Positions 1-8,120 of a DNA stretch of 64,000 nucleotides are shown one piece after another (position 1 is the stretch's first letter; each line of letters opens with the position of its first letter). The translations under genes were made by a program, and so were the position numbers. Under the pieces are notes generated by a model. The model was not told the origin of the DNA and ran no database searches. It saw only the letters and a program-made list of their open reading frames with translations. Source of the DNA: JAMLJG01 sp035327585 (GTDB lineage Bacteria > Verrucomicrobiota > Kiritimatiellia > CAIVKH01); NCBI GenBank assembly GCA_035327585.1, contig DAOLDD010000007.1:1-64000 (forward strand). The letters run 5' to 3'.

Positions 1-13
1 CGCGCACGGAAAA

Positions 14-42
14 CGCCGCGCGGAGCGCGGCGTCCACCCGTG
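14..42. repeat. Palindromic intergenic repeat, family G, copy 1
   Basis: A 29-base segment is repeated without mismatch at 45071-45099. Its first 19 bases form a perfect hairpin (cgccgcgc, loop gga, gcgcggcg) followed by tccacccgtg. Both copies are followed by a similar A/T-rich tail ending in tttacac. It lies upstream of the nqr operon and outside any credible gene. It could act as a transcription end for whatever lies to the left, but there is no T-run. Confidence 0.75.
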
Positions 43-91
43 ATGATGTTTACACCATTCTACAACCATTCATAATTCGTTCCGCTCTGCA

Positions 92-119
92 TTGACAACA
101 CACCGGGGCACGGTACTCT
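92..119 (+). promoter_or_regulatory. Possible sigma70-type promoter of the nqr operon
   Basis: A perfect TTGACA (92-97) is followed after a 16-base spacer by TACTCT (114-119), 57 bases before the nqrA start. The -10 box matches the consensus at only three positions, so this is a candidate from sequence only. Confidence 0.4.
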
Positions 120-176
120 GTCCCGATTTTCAGGTCGCCTGGGGGCGGCTGGAGCAGGTCACTGCGGAAGGTTGTT

Positions 177-1547
177 ATGGCATCATTCAGCATACGCAAA
201 GGGCTCACCATCAAGCTCGCCGGCGCGCCGGAATCCGCGATCGCGGAGGCCCCGGAAACGCCCGCGGTGGCGGTGATGCCGGCGGAATTCGGGCCGATCA
301 AGCCACGCCTCGACGTCAAGGAAGGCGATGCGGTAAAGCGCGGCCAGGCCCTGTTCCACGACAAAAAGCGGCCCTCCTTGCATGGCGTCGCCCCGGCGGC
401 CGGCACGGTTTCCTCCATCGTTTACGGCCCGCGCCGCGTGATCGAGCGCATCATCATCACCCGCAGCGCCGCGGACGAAGCACAGGCATACCCACGCCAC
501 GAGCCCGCCGCGATCAAAACGATGGATCGCGCTGCGCTGATCGAATTGCTTGAAAACACGGGTTTCATCAACCTCATCCGCCAGCGTCCCTTCGGCCGCG
601 CGGCGAATCCCGAGGCGGCTCCTAAATCCATATTCATCAACGGCATGGCGACCGGCCCCTTCCAGGCGGACATCAACGCGCTCATCAAGGGCCGTGAAAT
701 CGCCTTCCAGGCGGGCATCGACGCGTTGTCGCGCCTGACGACCGGCAAGGTGTTTCTCTGCCTCGATGGACGCGCGACGAACGCGCAGGCGCTGACGGAG
801 GCCCGCAACGCGGAAGTCCACACCTTTGAAGGACCCCACCCGTCCGGCAACACCAGCGTGCACATCAGCCGGCTCGACCCGATGAAGCCGACGGATATCG
901 TCTGGACGGTCAAGGCGGTGGACCTGCTGCAGATCGGGCACCTGCTGCTCAACGGCGAAGTGCCTTCGCACCGCGTCATCGCGCTCGGCGGCCCCGGCGT
1001 CGCCGAAGGTGCGCGCCGCTACTACCGCGTGCGCGTCGGTCAGTCCCTCTCCTCCCTGCTGGACGGCCGCCTCGCGTCGGGCGAACAGCGGATCATCCGC
1101 GGCGACATCTTCAGCGGCGAAAAAACAGGAGCGGACGACATCGTCCGGCTGCTGGACTCCGGTTACACGGTCCTCCCGGAAGACCGCGAGCGCCACCTGC
1201 TCGGCTGGCTTATGCCCGGGTTCAAGTATTTCTCTGTCTCGCGCGCGTTCATCTCCCCCTGGCTCGGCGGTCTCTCCAAGGAGTGGGCGCTCGGCACGAA
1301 CCAGCACGGCGAGCTGCGGCCGATGGTGCTCACCGGCGTGTACGACAAGTACATGCCCATGAACATCCTGGTGGACTACGTGGTGCGCGCGGTGCTCGCG
1401 AACGACACGGACGAGGCGGTCAAGCTCGGCATCCTGGAGACGCTGCCCGAGGACTACGCCGTCTGCGCATTCGCCTGTCTCTCGAAGATGGATTTGGTCG
1501 GCATCATCCGCAAGGGGCTTGCGGATATTGAAAAGGAAGGGATTTAG
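177..1547 (+). CDS. nqrA: Na+-translocating NADH:quinone reductase subunit A
   Basis: Peripheral cytoplasmic subunit of the Na+-NQR complex, which oxidises NADH, reduces ubiquinone and pumps Na+ out of the cell. The 456-residue protein has the family's usual length and begins with the characteristic biotinyl/Rnf-like region (KGLTIKLAG near the N-terminus, then a segment around residues 35-85 reading VKEGDAVKRGQ and HGVAPAAGTV). The ATG is preceded by a GGAAGG ribosome binding site. It is the first gene of a complete nqrABCDEF operon in the standard order, which makes the assignment secure. No membrane segments are seen, as expected for subunit A. Confidence 0.97.
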   Translation: MASFSIRKGLTIKLAGAPESAIAEAPETPAVAVMPAEFGPIKPRLDVKEGDAVKRGQALFHDKKRPSLHGVAPAAGTVSSIVYGPRRVIERIIITRSAADEAQAYPRHEPAAIKTMDRAALIELLENTGFINLIRQRPFGRAANPEAAPKSIFINGMATGPFQADINALIKGREIAFQAGIDALSRLTTGKVFLCLDGRATNAQALTEARNAEVHTFEGPHPSGNTSVHISRLDPMKPTDIVWTVKAVDLLQIGHLLLNGEVPSHRVIALGGPGVAEGARRYYRVRVGQSLSSLLDGRLASGEQRIIRGDIFSGEKTGADDIVRLLDSGYTVLPEDRERHLLGWLMPGFKYFSVSRAFISPWLGGLSKEWALGTNQHGELRPMVLTGVYDKYMPMNILVDYVVRAVLANDTDEAVKLGILETLPEDYAVCAFACLSKMDLVGIIRKGLADIEKEGI

Positions 1548-1565
1548 GAGCATGGAGCAGGCAGG

Positions 1566-1656
1566 AAGTTGGGAGTAGGAAAGGGAGAAAGAAAAGCAGC
1601 GGAGTCTGCCTCCAATTCTTTCTCCCAACTCCCCATCTTTCTCCCACCTCCTCATA
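1566..1656. repeat. Imperfect inverted/direct repeat between nqrA and nqrB (family B)
   Basis: An 11-bp perfect inverted pair, gggagaaagaa at 1583-1593 and its complement at 1616-1626, lies inside a larger imperfect pair (gttgggag 1568-1575 with ctcccaac 1622-1629). The right arm is also repeated directly with a 19-base period (tctttctcccaactcc, then tctttctcccacctcc). It fills almost the whole 114-base nqrA-nqrB gap and may form a hairpin in the operon mRNA. Its purine-rich strand is word-like, not gene-like. Confidence 0.7.
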
Positions 1657-1661
1657 CATTT

Positions 1662-2837
1662 ATGAAGAAGTTCCTCGAACAACAGATGGACAAGATGCGC
1701 CCGCTGTTCCTGCCGGGCGGCAAATTCGAGCGGCTCTATCCGCTGCATGAAGCGAATGAGACGTTCCTGCTGACGCCGGCGGAAGTGACGCACGGCGCGC
1801 CGCATGTGCGCGACCAGCTCGACCTCAAGCGCACGATGATCATGGTCGTGCTCGCGCTGATCCCGGCGACGCTGTTCGGCATCTTCAACGCGGGCTACCA
1901 GCACAACCTCGCCCACAACGTCGCGAACGCGGCCTTCCTCGACCACGTCCTCCAGGGCCTGCTGCTCTGCCTGCCGATCATCATCACGTCCTACGCGGTG
2001 GGCGGCTTGTGGGAGGTCCTCTTCGCGATCGTGCGCAAGCACCCGATTAACGAGGGCTTCCTCGTGTCCGGGTTGCTGTTCCCGCTCACGCTGCCCCCGA
2101 CGATCCCGCTGTGGCAGGTCGCCGTCGGCATTTCGTTCGGCATCGTGATCGGCAAGGAAATTTTCGGCGGCACGGGCTTCAACGTGCTGAACCCCGCGCT
2201 GACCGCGCGCGCGTTCCTCTACTTCGCCTATCCCGCGCAAATCAGCGGCGACAAGGTCTGGGCGAGCGGCCCGGACGGCTGGACCGGCGCGACGCCGCTG
2301 GGCATCGGCATGGTTCCGCACGCCGGCGAGACGATCATCGAATCGCTCAACAACGCGGGCTACACGCTCAAGTCGATGATCATCGGCCTTGAGCCGGGCA
2401 GCATCGGCGAAACCTCCGTCATCGCCTGCGCGATCGGCGCGCTCATCCTGATTCTGGCGGGCGTCGGCTCCTGGCGCATCATGCTCGGCACGGTGATCGG
2501 CCTGATTGCGGGTTCCTTCCTGATGCAGGCCGTCGGCGGAGCCAACCTGAAACCGCTGGTCGATCTGCCCTTCTGGTATCACATGGCCATCGGCAGCTTC
2601 GCCTTCGGCGCGGTGTTCATGGCAACCGATCCCGTATCGGCGGCGGCGACGAACCCCGGGAAGTGGATCTACGGATTCCTGATCGGGTTCCTGATCCTGG
2701 TGATCCGCGTGGCGAACCCGGCCTATCCGGAAGCCGTCATGCTCGCGATTTTGTTTATGAACGTGATGGCGCCACTGGTGGACCACTACGTGGTGCAGGC
2801 GCACATCAAGCGGAGGGCGAGCCATGTCTATGCCTAA
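1662..2837 (+). CDS. nqrB: Na+-translocating NADH:quinone reductase subunit B
   Basis: Integral membrane subunit of Na+-NQR that carries covalently bound FMN and takes part in the Na+ path. The chosen ATG gives 391 residues starting MKKFLEQQMDKM; a longer open frame reaches back into the intergenic repeat, but that part looks like repeat translation. Several hydrophobic helices are visible. The flavinylation motif DGWTGATP places the FMN-bearing threonine at about residue 211. The 3' end overlaps nqrC by 14 bases, so the two are probably translationally coupled. The ApbE that would attach the FMN is encoded after nqrF. Confidence 0.96.
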   Translation: MKKFLEQQMDKMRPLFLPGGKFERLYPLHEANETFLLTPAEVTHGAPHVRDQLDLKRTMIMVVLALIPATLFGIFNAGYQHNLAHNVANAAFLDHVLQGLLLCLPIIITSYAVGGLWEVLFAIVRKHPINEGFLVSGLLFPLTLPPTIPLWQVAVGISFGIVIGKEIFGGTGFNVLNPALTARAFLYFAYPAQISGDKVWASGPDGWTGATPLGIGMVPHAGETIIESLNNAGYTLKSMIIGLEPGSIGETSVIACAIGALILILAGVGSWRIMLGTVIGLIAGSFLMQAVGGANLKPLVDLPFWYHMAIGSFAFGAVFMATDPVSAAATNPGKWIYGFLIGFLILVIRVANPAYPEAVMLAILFMNVMAPLVDHYVVQAHIKRRASHVYA

Positions 2838-3525
2838 AGGTGACGGCTACATCATCGGGTTTGCGGCGGTCATCTGTGTCGCCTGCAGCCTGGTCCTGTC
2901 GGTGACGGCGTCGACCCTCAAGTCACGTCAGGACTACAACATCGAATTGGACCGCAAACTGAACATCCTCAAGGCGTTTGGCGTGGAGACGCGCGACGCG
3001 AAGGGCAAGGCGATCTCCGGCGCCGAGGTGGACCGCATTTTTGCCGAGAGCATCCGCGAGGTTTACCTCGACGCCGCGACGGGCCAGCCCGTTGAAGGCA
3101 CGCCTGCCGGCGCGGTCCTGCCCCTCTACACCTTTGCCCAGAACGGCGAGGTCGTAAAATACGCCTTCCCCGTCTCCGGCAAGGGCTTGTGGTCGACGAT
3201 CTACGGCTACCTTGCGCTGGACCAGTCGCTCGCGACGATCTCAGGCGTGACGTTTTACCGTCACGGCGAGACGCCCGGACTCGGCGGCGAAGTCGAAAAG
3301 GACTGGTTCCAGAAAAACTTCAAGGGCAAGCGTATCTGGGCGGATGGCAAGCTCGTGCCGTTCGAGGTCGTTAAGGGCTCCGTCGCCGACAAATACCCGC
3401 AGGGCAACGACCACGCGGTGGACGGCATCAGCGGCGCGACGATCACCGGCAGGGGCGTGATGGATTTTATCAACAGCGACCTTGAAAAATACGAAAAGTA
3501 TTTCAGCTTAATTCGTCGTTCGTAA
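2824..3525 (+). CDS. nqrC: Na+-translocating NADH:quinone reductase subunit C
   Basis: Membrane-anchored subunit with a large periplasmic FMN-binding domain; it accepts electrons in the Na+-NQR chain through a second covalent FMN. The 233-residue protein has one N-terminal membrane helix (about residues 10-28) and the flavinylation motif DGISGATITG near the C-terminus, with the FMN threonine at about residue 206. The GGAGGGCG ribosome binding site lies inside the end of nqrB. Length and motif are normal for the family. Confidence 0.96.
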   Translation: MSMPKGDGYIIGFAAVICVACSLVLSVTASTLKSRQDYNIELDRKLNILKAFGVETRDAKGKAISGAEVDRIFAESIREVYLDAATGQPVEGTPAGAVLPLYTFAQNGEVVKYAFPVSGKGLWSTIYGYLALDQSLATISGVTFYRHGETPGLGGEVEKDWFQKNFKGKRIWADGKLVPFEVVKGSVADKYPQGNDHAVDGISGATITGRGVMDFINSDLEKYEKYFSLIRRS

Positions 3526-3535
3526 GGGGAGTGCC

Positions 3536-4141
3536 ATGGCCAGCAACCTGAAAAAAGTCATTACCGACCCGCTGTCGGACAACAACCCGATCACGATCCA
3601 GATCCTGGGCATCTGCTCGGCGCTGGCCGTGACCACGAAGGTGGACACCGCGATCGTCATGTCCATCAGCCTGACCGCCGTCATCACCTTCGCGAGCCTG
3701 ATCATTTCGCTGTTGCGCAACGCGATTCCGGGCCGCATCCGAATCATCGTGGAACTCGCGGTGGTGTCCTCACTCGTGATTCTGGCCGACCAGGTCCTCA
3801 AGGCGTTCGTGTTCGACATCAGCCGCCAGTTGAGCGTGTTCGTCGGCCTCATCATCACGAACTGCATCGTGCTGGGCCGCCTCGAGGCGTTCTCGCTCGG
3901 CAACAAGCCCCTGCCCTCGCTGCTGGACGGCTTCGGCAACGGCCTCGGCTACAGCGCGGTGCTGATCGCCGTCGCGTCGATGCGCGAAATCCTCGGTTTC
4001 GGCTCGTGGCACGGCATCCAACTGATGCCGACGGGCTACCAGGGCAATGGCTTGATGCTGCTCGCGCCGGGCGCGTTCTTCTGCCTCGGCCTGCTCATCT
4101 GGGCCCAGCGCCAGATCATCAAGAAATTTGAGACTGCCTGA
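3536..4141 (+). CDS. nqrD: Na+-translocating NADH:quinone reductase subunit D
   Basis: Hydrophobic 201-residue integral membrane subunit of Na+-NQR, homologous to NqrE and to RnfA/RnfE. NqrD and NqrE pair in the membrane with inverted topology. Six hydrophobic stretches are visible, and the N-terminus (SDNNPITIQILGICSALAVT) is typical of the family. It follows nqrC after 10 bases with an AGGGGAG ribosome binding site. Confidence 0.95.
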   Translation: MASNLKKVITDPLSDNNPITIQILGICSALAVTTKVDTAIVMSISLTAVITFASLIISLLRNAIPGRIRIIVELAVVSSLVILADQVLKAFVFDISRQLSVFVGLIITNCIVLGRLEAFSLGNKPLPSLLDGFGNGLGYSAVLIAVASMREILGFGSWHGIQLMPTGYQGNGLMLLAPGAFFCLGLLIWAQRQIIKKFETA

Positions 4142-4152
4142 GGAGCGCCACC

Positions 4153-4764
4153 ATGCAATACGTCAATCTAGCGATCGAAACGATCTTCGTAGAGAACATC
4201 CTGCTCTCGTTCTTTCTGGGGATGTGCTCCTTCCTCGCCTGCTCCAAGAAAGTGGAGACGGCGACCGGCCTCGGCATGGCCGTCATCTTCGTGCAGACGA
4301 TCACGGTGCCCGCGAACTGGGCGATCCAGACGTTTTTCCTGAAGGCCGGCGCGCTGGCGTGGATCAGCCCGAACCTCGCGGGGCTCGACCTCTCGTTCCT
4401 GACCTTTATCTGCTTCATCTCGACCATCGCGTTCATGGTGCAGATCGTCGAAATGACGCTCGATAAGTACTTCCCCAAACTCTATACCGCACTGGGCATC
4501 TTCCTGCCCCTCATCGCCGTGAACTGCGCGATCCTCGGCGGCTCGCTGCTGATGAACGAGCGCGGCTATGATCTGCCGCACGCGACGGTCTACGGCTTCT
4601 CCTCCGGCATCGGCTGGGCGCTCGCGATCATCGCGCTCGCCGCCGTCCGCAAGAAACTGCGCTATTCCCACATGCCCGAGGGCCTGAAGGGCCTCGGCAT
4701 GACGATGATCATGACCGGCCTGATGGCGCTCGGCTTCATGAGCTTCGCGGGCATTAATTTGTAA
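4153..4764 (+). CDS. nqrE: Na+-translocating NADH:quinone reductase subunit E
   Basis: Integral membrane subunit of Na+-NQR, 203 residues, paired with NqrD. It shows about six hydrophobic helices and the family sequence VENILLSFFLGMCSFLACSK near the N-terminus; the cysteine there corresponds to the region known to hold an intramembrane iron centre shared with NqrD. It follows nqrD after 11 bases with a GAGGAG ribosome binding site. Confidence 0.95.
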   Translation: MQYVNLAIETIFVENILLSFFLGMCSFLACSKKVETATGLGMAVIFVQTITVPANWAIQTFFLKAGALAWISPNLAGLDLSFLTFICFISTIAFMVQIVEMTLDKYFPKLYTALGIFLPLIAVNCAILGGSLLMNERGYDLPHATVYGFSSGIGWALAIIALAAVRKKLRYSHMPEGLKGLGMTMIMTGLMALGFMSFAGINL

Positions 4765-4779
4765 GGAATTCAGATCGGG

Positions 4780-4796
4780 CCGATATATCATATCGG
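4780..4796. other. Small hairpin between nqrE and nqrF
   Basis: ccgatat and atatcgg form a perfect 7-bp stem with an ATC loop in the 54-base nqrE-nqrF gap. It has no T-run and the next gene belongs to the same complex, so an RNA-processing or stability role is more likely than termination. Confidence 0.45.
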
Positions 4797-4818
4797 GCGG
4801 ATCGTTGGAGTTATCGAC

Positions 4819-6042
4819 ATGGACATCACCTATATTTCGGCAAGCGTGGCCGTGTTCACCGGCCTGATCCTGATCCTGGTGCTGGGCATCATCTGGGCGT
4901 CGAAGAAACTCGCGCCCGCGGGCACGATCAAGATCGACATCAACGACGGCGCGAAGGTGCTTGAAGCCGCGCCCGGCAAATCGCTGCTGGGCATCCTCGC
5001 GGATGAAAAGATTTTCCTCCCCTCCGCTTGCGGCGGCGGCGGAACCTGCGCGATGTGCCGGTGCAACGTCAAGGAGGGCGGCGGCTCGATCCTGCCCACG
5101 GAAACCGGTCACATCAACAAGCAGCAGGCCAAGGAAGGCCAGCGACTCGCCTGCCAGCTCAAGGTGAAGAGCGACCTGAAAATCCACGTACCCGACGAGG
5201 TGCTGGAGATTAAGAAGTTCGAGGGCACCGTCCGCTCGAACCGCAACGTCGCCACGTTCATCAAGGAATTCATCGTCGACCTGCCGCCGGGCGTGGACCT
5301 GCACTTCAAGGCGGGCGGCTACATCCAGATCGACATCCCGAAATACAGCGTGAAGTTCAGGGACTTCGACATTGGCGAAAAATTCCGCGACGCGTGGGAG
5401 AAGTTCAAGCTGTTCGATCTCGAGTGCGTGAACGAGGAGCCCTGCTTCCGCGCCTATTCGATGGGCAACCATCCCGCCGAGGGCAATTGCGTCATGCTGA
5501 ACGTGCGCATCGCCACGCCGCCGCCGAACATGCCCGGCATCAAACCCGGCATCGCCTCCAGCTTCATCTTCAACTGCAAACCGGGCGACAAGGTCTGGAT
5601 CAGCGGCCCGTTCGGCGAGTTCTTCGCGAAGGATACCGACAAGGAAATGGTCTACATCGGCGGCGGCGCCGGCATGGCCCCGCTCCGCAGCCATATTTTC
5701 GACCTGTTCCACACGAAGAAAACGACACGCAAGGTCTCGTTCTGGTACGGCGCCCGCTCGCTGCGCGAAATGTTCTACGAGGACGAGTTCTACGCGATCG
5801 AGAAGAACTTCCCCAACTTCAAGTTCAACGTCGCGTTGAGCGAGCCCCAGCCGGAAGACAACTGGACCGGCTACAAGGGCTTCATCCACCAGGTCGTGCT
5901 CGAAAACTACCTCAAGCAGCACCCGGACCCGACGGAAATCGAATTCTACCTCTGCGGCCCGCCCCCGATGATCGCCGCGGTCAACAAGATGCTCTTCGAC
6001 ATGGGCGTCGAAAAAGAGCAGATCGCGTACGACGAGTTCTAG
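4819..6042 (+). CDS. nqrF: Na+-translocating NADH:quinone reductase subunit F
   Basis: Electron-entry subunit of Na+-NQR: it oxidises NADH through FAD and passes electrons to a 2Fe-2S cluster. The 407-residue protein has an N-terminal membrane helix (about 8-28), a ferredoxin domain with cluster cysteines Cys71, Cys77, Cys80 and a later one in LACQL, then a ferredoxin-reductase domain with an FAD-binding RAYSMGNHP, the NADH motif GGGAGMAPLRSH and YLCGPPPM near the C-terminus. The length matches the family. It is the last gene of the six-gene operon. Confidence 0.97.
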   Translation: MDITYISASVAVFTGLILILVLGIIWASKKLAPAGTIKIDINDGAKVLEAAPGKSLLGILADEKIFLPSACGGGGTCAMCRCNVKEGGGSILPTETGHINKQQAKEGQRLACQLKVKSDLKIHVPDEVLEIKKFEGTVRSNRNVATFIKEFIVDLPPGVDLHFKAGGYIQIDIPKYSVKFRDFDIGEKFRDAWEKFKLFDLECVNEEPCFRAYSMGNHPAEGNCVMLNVRIATPPPNMPGIKPGIASSFIFNCKPGDKVWISGPFGEFFAKDTDKEMVYIGGGAGMAPLRSHIFDLFHTKKTTRKVSFWYGARSLREMFYEDEFYAIEKNFPNFKFNVALSEPQPEDNWTGYKGFIHQVVLENYLKQHPDPTEIEFYLCGPPPMIAAVNKMLFDMGVEKEQIAYDEF

Positions 6043-6057
6043 GAAGGTGACCGGTGT

Positions 6058-6163
6058 CGGGTTTCAGGTGTCAGGAAAGAAATTACAGACGTTGAAAGTT
6101 CCAAAAAAAGTTTTTACAGACGTTGAAAATTTCTCGCGCCTCCTCCCTGACACCTGAAACCCG
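6058..6163. mobile_element. 106-bp MITE-like element: 18-bp inverted repeats around two family C repeats
   Basis: cgggtttcaggtgtcagg at 6058-6075 and its exact reverse complement at 6146-6163 bound a 70-base interior. The interior holds two direct copies of ttacagacgttgaaa (cores 6083-6094 and 6114-6125, period 31), the same motif seen near 12.2 and 20.1 kb. There is no coding capacity. The element ends 1 base before the apbE start codon, so it forms the 5' leader of apbE. Whether it is or was mobile cannot be told from one copy. Confidence 0.65.
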
Positions 6164-6164
6164 A

Positions 6165-7244
6165 ATGAAGCTCATCCAGCCCCGTCGTTTCTATCCGATC
6201 AAAACGATCTGGGTGCTGGCCGTGCTGGCGGCGCTTTTCGTCTACACCACGCAACGCGACCGGCCGCCGCAGCTCTGGCGTTGGTCCGGCGAAATTTTCG
6301 GGTCCACCTACAGCGTCCAGATCGTCGACAAAAACCTGAACGAACGCAAACTGGCGGTGCTGCACGAGGACATCGAAGCTTTTCTCGACGACATGAATGG
6401 CGAGCTTTCGACCTGGCTGCCGGACAGCCCGCTCTCGCGGTTCAACGCCGACACCAGCCTTTCCCCCATCACCGTCACCCCCCGGATCGCCGAACTGGCC
6501 GCGCTTTGCGATGAACTCAGTCGCGCATCCGGCGGCGCATTCGACGCGACCTTCGGCCCCCTCTTCGATGCGTGGGGATTTGGCCGCACGGGTCCCAAAC
6601 GGGTGCCGGACGCGGAGACCGTGGCCGATGCCCGCGCGCGCTGCGGCTACACGCTGCTCACCATCATTTCATCCAACCAGCTCCAAAAGGCACATCCGGG
6701 CCTGCACCTCGTTTTCAACGCCGTCGCGCCGGGCTACGCCGCGCAGCAGGTGGCGGAACGCCTGCGCGCGCGCGGGTTCACCAATCTTTACGTGGATGTC
6801 GGCGGCGAGACGGTGGTGCGGGGTCGCAACCTCCGCGGCCAGCCGTGGCGCATCGGCATTGAGCGGCCCGACTACAACATCGAACCGGGCGATCAAATTG
6901 AGACCGTGCTCGCCGTCACCGACGTCGCCGTCGCGACGTCCGGCGATTACCGCAACTTCGTCCTCGGCGAGGACGGCGTGCACTACTCGCACATCTTCGA
7001 TCCCCGTACCGGACGACCCGCGATGAACCGCGTAGCGAGCGTCACCGTCGTCGCGAACAACGGCGCTTGGGCGGACGCCCTTGCCACGACGCTTTTCGTG
7101 ATGGGCCCGGAAGAAGGCCTGCCCTGGCTGCAGGAGAACACGGACGCCGAGGCGTTGTTCCTGATGCGCGAAAACGGCGGCGGATACCGCGAAGTGGCAT
7201 CGCCCGGTCTGACTGCCCGCACGGGCTACATGCGACGGCTATAG
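6165..7244 (+). CDS. apbE: FAD:protein FMN transferase (NqrB/NqrC flavinylation)
   Basis: ApbE attaches FMN from FAD to threonines of target proteins; here the targets are expected to be NqrB and NqrC encoded just upstream. The 359-residue protein has an N-terminal membrane/signal segment (IWVLAVLAALFVYTT, about residues 12-27), GSTYSVQIV, the internal VDVGGETVVRG, ATSGDYRNF and the C-terminal SHIFDPRTGRP, all typical of the family. The ATG directly abuts the right arm of the inverted-repeat element; the earlier in-frame start lies in the repeat. No clear ribosome binding site is visible. Confidence 0.93.
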   Translation: MKLIQPRRFYPIKTIWVLAVLAALFVYTTQRDRPPQLWRWSGEIFGSTYSVQIVDKNLNERKLAVLHEDIEAFLDDMNGELSTWLPDSPLSRFNADTSLSPITVTPRIAELAALCDELSRASGGAFDATFGPLFDAWGFGRTGPKRVPDAETVADARARCGYTLLTIISSNQLQKAHPGLHLVFNAVAPGYAAQQVAERLRARGFTNLYVDVGGETVVRGRNLRGQPWRIGIERPDYNIEPGDQIETVLAVTDVAVATSGDYRNFVLGEDGVHYSHIFDPRTGRPAMNRVASVTVVANNGAWADALATTLFVMGPEEGLPWLQENTDAEALFLMRENGGGYREVASPGLTARTGYMRRL

Positions 7245-7254
7245 CCGCAGCCGC

Positions 7255-7310
7255 TGTAGCCGCGCCTGTAGGCGCGGAATCAAATCGCCGCGCCAGCCGG
7301 CGCGGCTACA
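7255..7310. repeat. Inverted repeat between convergent apbE and nqrM genes (family F)
   Basis: tgtagccgcgcc (7255-7266) and its exact complement (7299-7310) enclose smaller hairpins (gcgcctgtaggcgc). It lies between two genes that end toward each other, so it may serve as a bidirectional terminator, though T-runs are lacking. A related hairpin group with ctgtagctccggcg wording occurs at 12112-12169. Confidence 0.6.
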
Positions 7311-7319
7311 ACGGACACG

Positions 7320-7535
7320 CTATTGGGCGGTCGCCGCGACGGCTTCTTCCTTCTTGCGCTTGCATTCGCCCGCGCCACAGGAGGGGCAGCTGATTTCCTC
7401 CCCGTCGCCGGTTTTGGTCTGGGCGCGACCGCAGGTTTGCAGCGCGCGACCGCGCAGAAGGAGGCCGATGGACAGGCCAAGGGCGCACAGTCCGAGAATG
7501 ATAATCACCGCAACCGCATAATAAAGAATCGTCAT
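7320..7535 (-). CDS. nqrM: NqrM-like Na+-NQR maturation protein
   Basis: A 71-residue protein with one N-terminal membrane helix (about residues 3-27) followed by a short Cys-rich tail: CGRA, then CPSCGAGEC. This layout (helix, RGRALQTCG, cysteine cluster) is that of NqrM (DUF539), a membrane protein needed for assembly of Na+-NQR, probably for iron delivery to NqrD/NqrE. It is encoded convergently just after apbE with its own promoter candidate. The assignment rests on size, topology, cysteine pattern and location, because the sequence itself is too short for certainty. Confidence 0.62.
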   Translation of the reverse strand: MTILYYAVAVIIILGLCALGLSIGLLLRGRALQTCGRAQTKTGDGEEISCPSCGAGECKRKKEEAVAATAQ

Positions 7536-7553
7536 GGATGGCCTCTTTCAGGC

Positions 7554-7582
7554 AAGCTATGACGCTTTATCCGGAAGGTCAA
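7554..7582 (-). promoter_or_regulatory. Candidate promoter of nqrM
   Basis: On the minus strand TTGACC and TAGCTT are separated by 17 bases and lie 19 bases before the nqrM start. Spacing and the -35 box are good; the -10 box is moderate. Confidence 0.45.
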
Positions 7583-7590
7583 GGCACCCC

Positions 7591-8118
7591 ATGGCGGAAA
7601 CCGCGCGTTACCATCGCTTCGAGGAAATTAACTGGGCCACATGGACGCCCGTCGAACGGGCCACGCTGCTCTTTGTCATTCGCGACGGGCACGCGTTGCT
7701 GATCCGGAAAAAACGCGGCCTCGGCGCGGGCAAAATCAACGGGCCGGGCGGACGCCTCGATCCCGGCGAAACCCCGGAACAATGCGCGATCCGCGAGGTA
7801 CAGGAGGAGTTGCTCGTGACGCCAACGGGCATCAAACCCGCGGGCGAACTGCTCTTCCAGTTCGCGGACGGACATTCAATCCACGGCTATGTTTTCACCG
7901 CGACCGGCTGCGAGGGTACGCCGCAATCCACGAACGAGGCCGATCCGCTGTGGACGCCGCTCGACCGCATTCCCTTCGACGAGATGTGGGCGGACGACCG
8001 GATCTGGATTCCCCTGATGCTCGAAGGCCGCCCCTTCACGGGCCGCTTCCTGTTTGCCGGTGACGCCATGCTGGGTTACGATCTGGATGTGGGTCGCGCG
8101 GCGATCACCCGCGCCTGA
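7591..8118 (+). CDS. NUDIX hydrolase, MTH1/8-oxo-dGTPase type
   Basis: Hydrolyses nucleoside diphosphate derivatives; family resemblance suggests clearing of oxidised purine nucleotides such as 8-oxo-dGTP. The 175-residue protein has a full NUDIX box, GGRLDPGETPEQCAIREVQEE, at about residues 52-72, with the metal-binding RExxEE. The start MAETARYHRFEEINW was chosen because the longer frame runs into the nqrM promoter region. It ends 2 bases before the phosphate transporter gene, so the two are probably cotranscribed. The exact substrate is not determined by the sequence. Confidence 0.8.
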   Translation: MAETARYHRFEEINWATWTPVERATLLFVIRDGHALLIRKKRGLGAGKINGPGGRLDPGETPEQCAIREVQEELLVTPTGIKPAGELLFQFADGHSIHGYVFTATGCEGTPQSTNEADPLWTPLDRIPFDEMWADDRIWIPLMLEGRPFTGRFLFAGDAMLGYDLDVGRAAITRA

Positions 8119-8120
8119 AG

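Noticed and set aside
1569..1661. 31-codon N-terminal extension of nqrB
   Set aside because: It reads through the inverted repeat and does not resemble an NqrB N-terminus.
183..2825. Long minus-strand open frame (880 codons) across nqrA and nqrB
   Set aside because: It is antisense to two certain genes, and its Arg/His/Asp-rich composition is typical of a shadow frame in GC-rich DNA.
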